This document shows positions 63,380-64,000 of a stretch of DNA of 64,000 nucleotides, one piece after another; the first letter of the stretch is position 1, and each line of letters starts with the position of its first letter. Both the position numbers and the translations under genes were made by a program. This DNA comes from Candidatus Pelagibacter sp. FZCC0015 (lineage in GTDB: Bacteria; Pseudomonadota; Alphaproteobacteria; Pelagibacterales; Pelagibacteraceae), in contig NZ_CP031125.1 of assembly GCF_007833635.1 (NCBI RefSeq), forward strand, positions 1,116,001 to 1,180,000, read 5' to 3'. The notes under the pieces are model-generated. The model made no database searches, was not told the origin of the DNA, and saw only the letters and a list, made by a program, of their open reading frames with translations.

Positions 63380-64000
63380 GAATAGAAGAGCTTTTATTGT
63401 TGGTTTAAAATCATCAAAATTATCAAAAAAAGAGATAACTTTTTTAAAAAAATATAAACCATGGGGAGTTATTTTATTTTCAAGAAACATAAGTTCAATT
63501 GAACAAACTAAAAAATTAACTGATAAAATAAAAAAGATATTTAAAGACAAAAAATACCCAGTATTAATTGATCAAGAAGGAGGACGAGTAAATCGATTAG
63601 GAAAAATTATTTCATTTGATAATTTGACTTCTGAATATTTTGGTATTTTATTCACAAAAGATAAGAAAAAATTTAATATTATTTATAAATTATTTATCGA
63701 TAAAACTTCGTATTTGCTTAAATCAATTGGTGTTAATATAAATACAGTTCCTGTTTTAGATCTTAGAGTTAAAGGAGCTAGCAACATTATTGGTGATAGG
63801 TCTTTTTCAAAAAATAAAAAAAATATCTCTAAAATTGGAGATATTTGTATTGATTATTTTCATGAAAATTCCATTGGAACTGTGATGAAACACATACCAG
63901 GGCATGGTTTAGCTAAAGTAGATAGTCATAAATTTACACCTGTAGTTACCAAAAAGTTAAATTATTTGAATAAAAATGATTTTTTTCCATTCAAGAAAAA
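63372..64000 (+). CDS. nagZ: Beta-N-acetylhexosaminidase NagZ (5' part)
   Basis: The gene runs off the right edge; 209 codons are visible. It is a family 3 glycosidase of the NagZ type: IDQEGGRVNRL (66-76), GDRSFS (141-146), KHIPGHG (173-179) and the catalytic loop Asp184-x-His186. NagZ removes N-acetylglucosamine from peptidoglycan fragments during recycling in the cytoplasm. The ATG at 63372 overlaps the preceding stop by 8 bp. The argS-x-nagZ order is alphaproteobacterial. Confidence 0.93.
   Translation, partial: MIKNRRAFIVGLKSSKLSKKEITFLKKYKPWGVILFSRNISSIEQTKKLTDKIKKIFKDKKYPVLIDQEGGRVNRLGKIISFDNLTSEYFGILFTKDKKKFNIIYKLFIDKTSYLLKSIGVNINTVPVLDLRVKGASNIIGDRSFSKNKKNISKIGDICIDYFHENSIGTVMKHIPGHGLAKVDSHKFTPVVTKKLNYLNKNDFFPFKK

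Noticed and set aside
1..64000. Insertion sequences, prophage, integrase or attachment sites
   Set aside because: No transposase, integrase or phage gene was seen. tRNA genes are intact and not followed by repeats of their 3' ends.

Overview
The window looks like a stretch of a streamlined marine alphaproteobacterial chromosome, most likely the SAR11 clade (Candidatus Pelagibacter or a close relative). The evidence is very high A+T, spacers of a few bases or overlapping ATGA/TAATG junctions, one-copy housekeeping genes, no mobile elements, and alphaproteobacterial gene orders from which the usual middle genes have been deleted. The assignment is inferred from gene content and order, not from a database match.

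Layout. 1-2986: end of lpxI, lpxB, convergent gltX. 3009-8998 (minus): lexA behind SOS boxes, then trpC-trpD-trpG-trpE and a short PpiD-like chaperone. 9055-15506 (plus): tpiA-secG-pyrG-kdsA-eno-ftsB-lipA-coq10-like. 15499-17551 (minus): pncC/cinA-C, pgpA, ispDF. 17576-23518 (plus): ntrY-ntrX-trkA-trkH, then tRNA-Arg. 23801-28237: general L-amino-acid ABC transporter aapJQMP, with a terminator after the binding-protein gene. 28428-29065: XRE regulator, tRNA-Asn, tRNA-Cys. 29190-34740: valS-ilvD-manC.

34915-54012 is dominated by phosphate-stress functions: a lipid (diacylglycerol-type) kinase divergent from a plcP-agt lipid-remodelling pair, phoR, an unrecognised exported protein, pstS-pstC-pstA-pstB-phoU-phoB, sixA, ppk-ppx, a Tat-exported PhoX-type phosphatase, and a minus-strand arsenate module (DUF6552-like, arsC, aquaporin, Nudix). 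I find 7+4+7 direct repeats of a degenerate CTGTAAC unit upstream of pstS, the lipid kinase, phoX and the arsC operon. They are usually followed about 10 bp later by a -10-like hexamer. I read them as a local PhoB regulon; this rests on pattern recognition only.

54029-64000: a phytanoyl-CoA dioxygenase-family gene, znuA (with a His-rich tandem repeat) divergent from znuC-znuB-zur across two near-identical Zur-like operators, a DpkA/LhpD-like ketimine reductase, xth, erpA, dgt, argS, a small membrane protein in the usual SPOR-protein slot, and the start of nagZ.

The genes combine core biosynthesis and translation with nutrient sensing for P (Pst/Pho, lipid swap, PhoX, arsenate detoxification), N/amino acids (NtrYX, Aap), K (Trk) and Zn (Znu/Zur). 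No rRNA, CRISPR, prophage or insertion sequence was seen. No clearly new multi-gene system was found. The best leads are the Pho-box set with the lipid-kinase/PlcP/Agt hub, the unknown exported protein between phoR and pstS, and a start-codon hairpin in the XRE gene.
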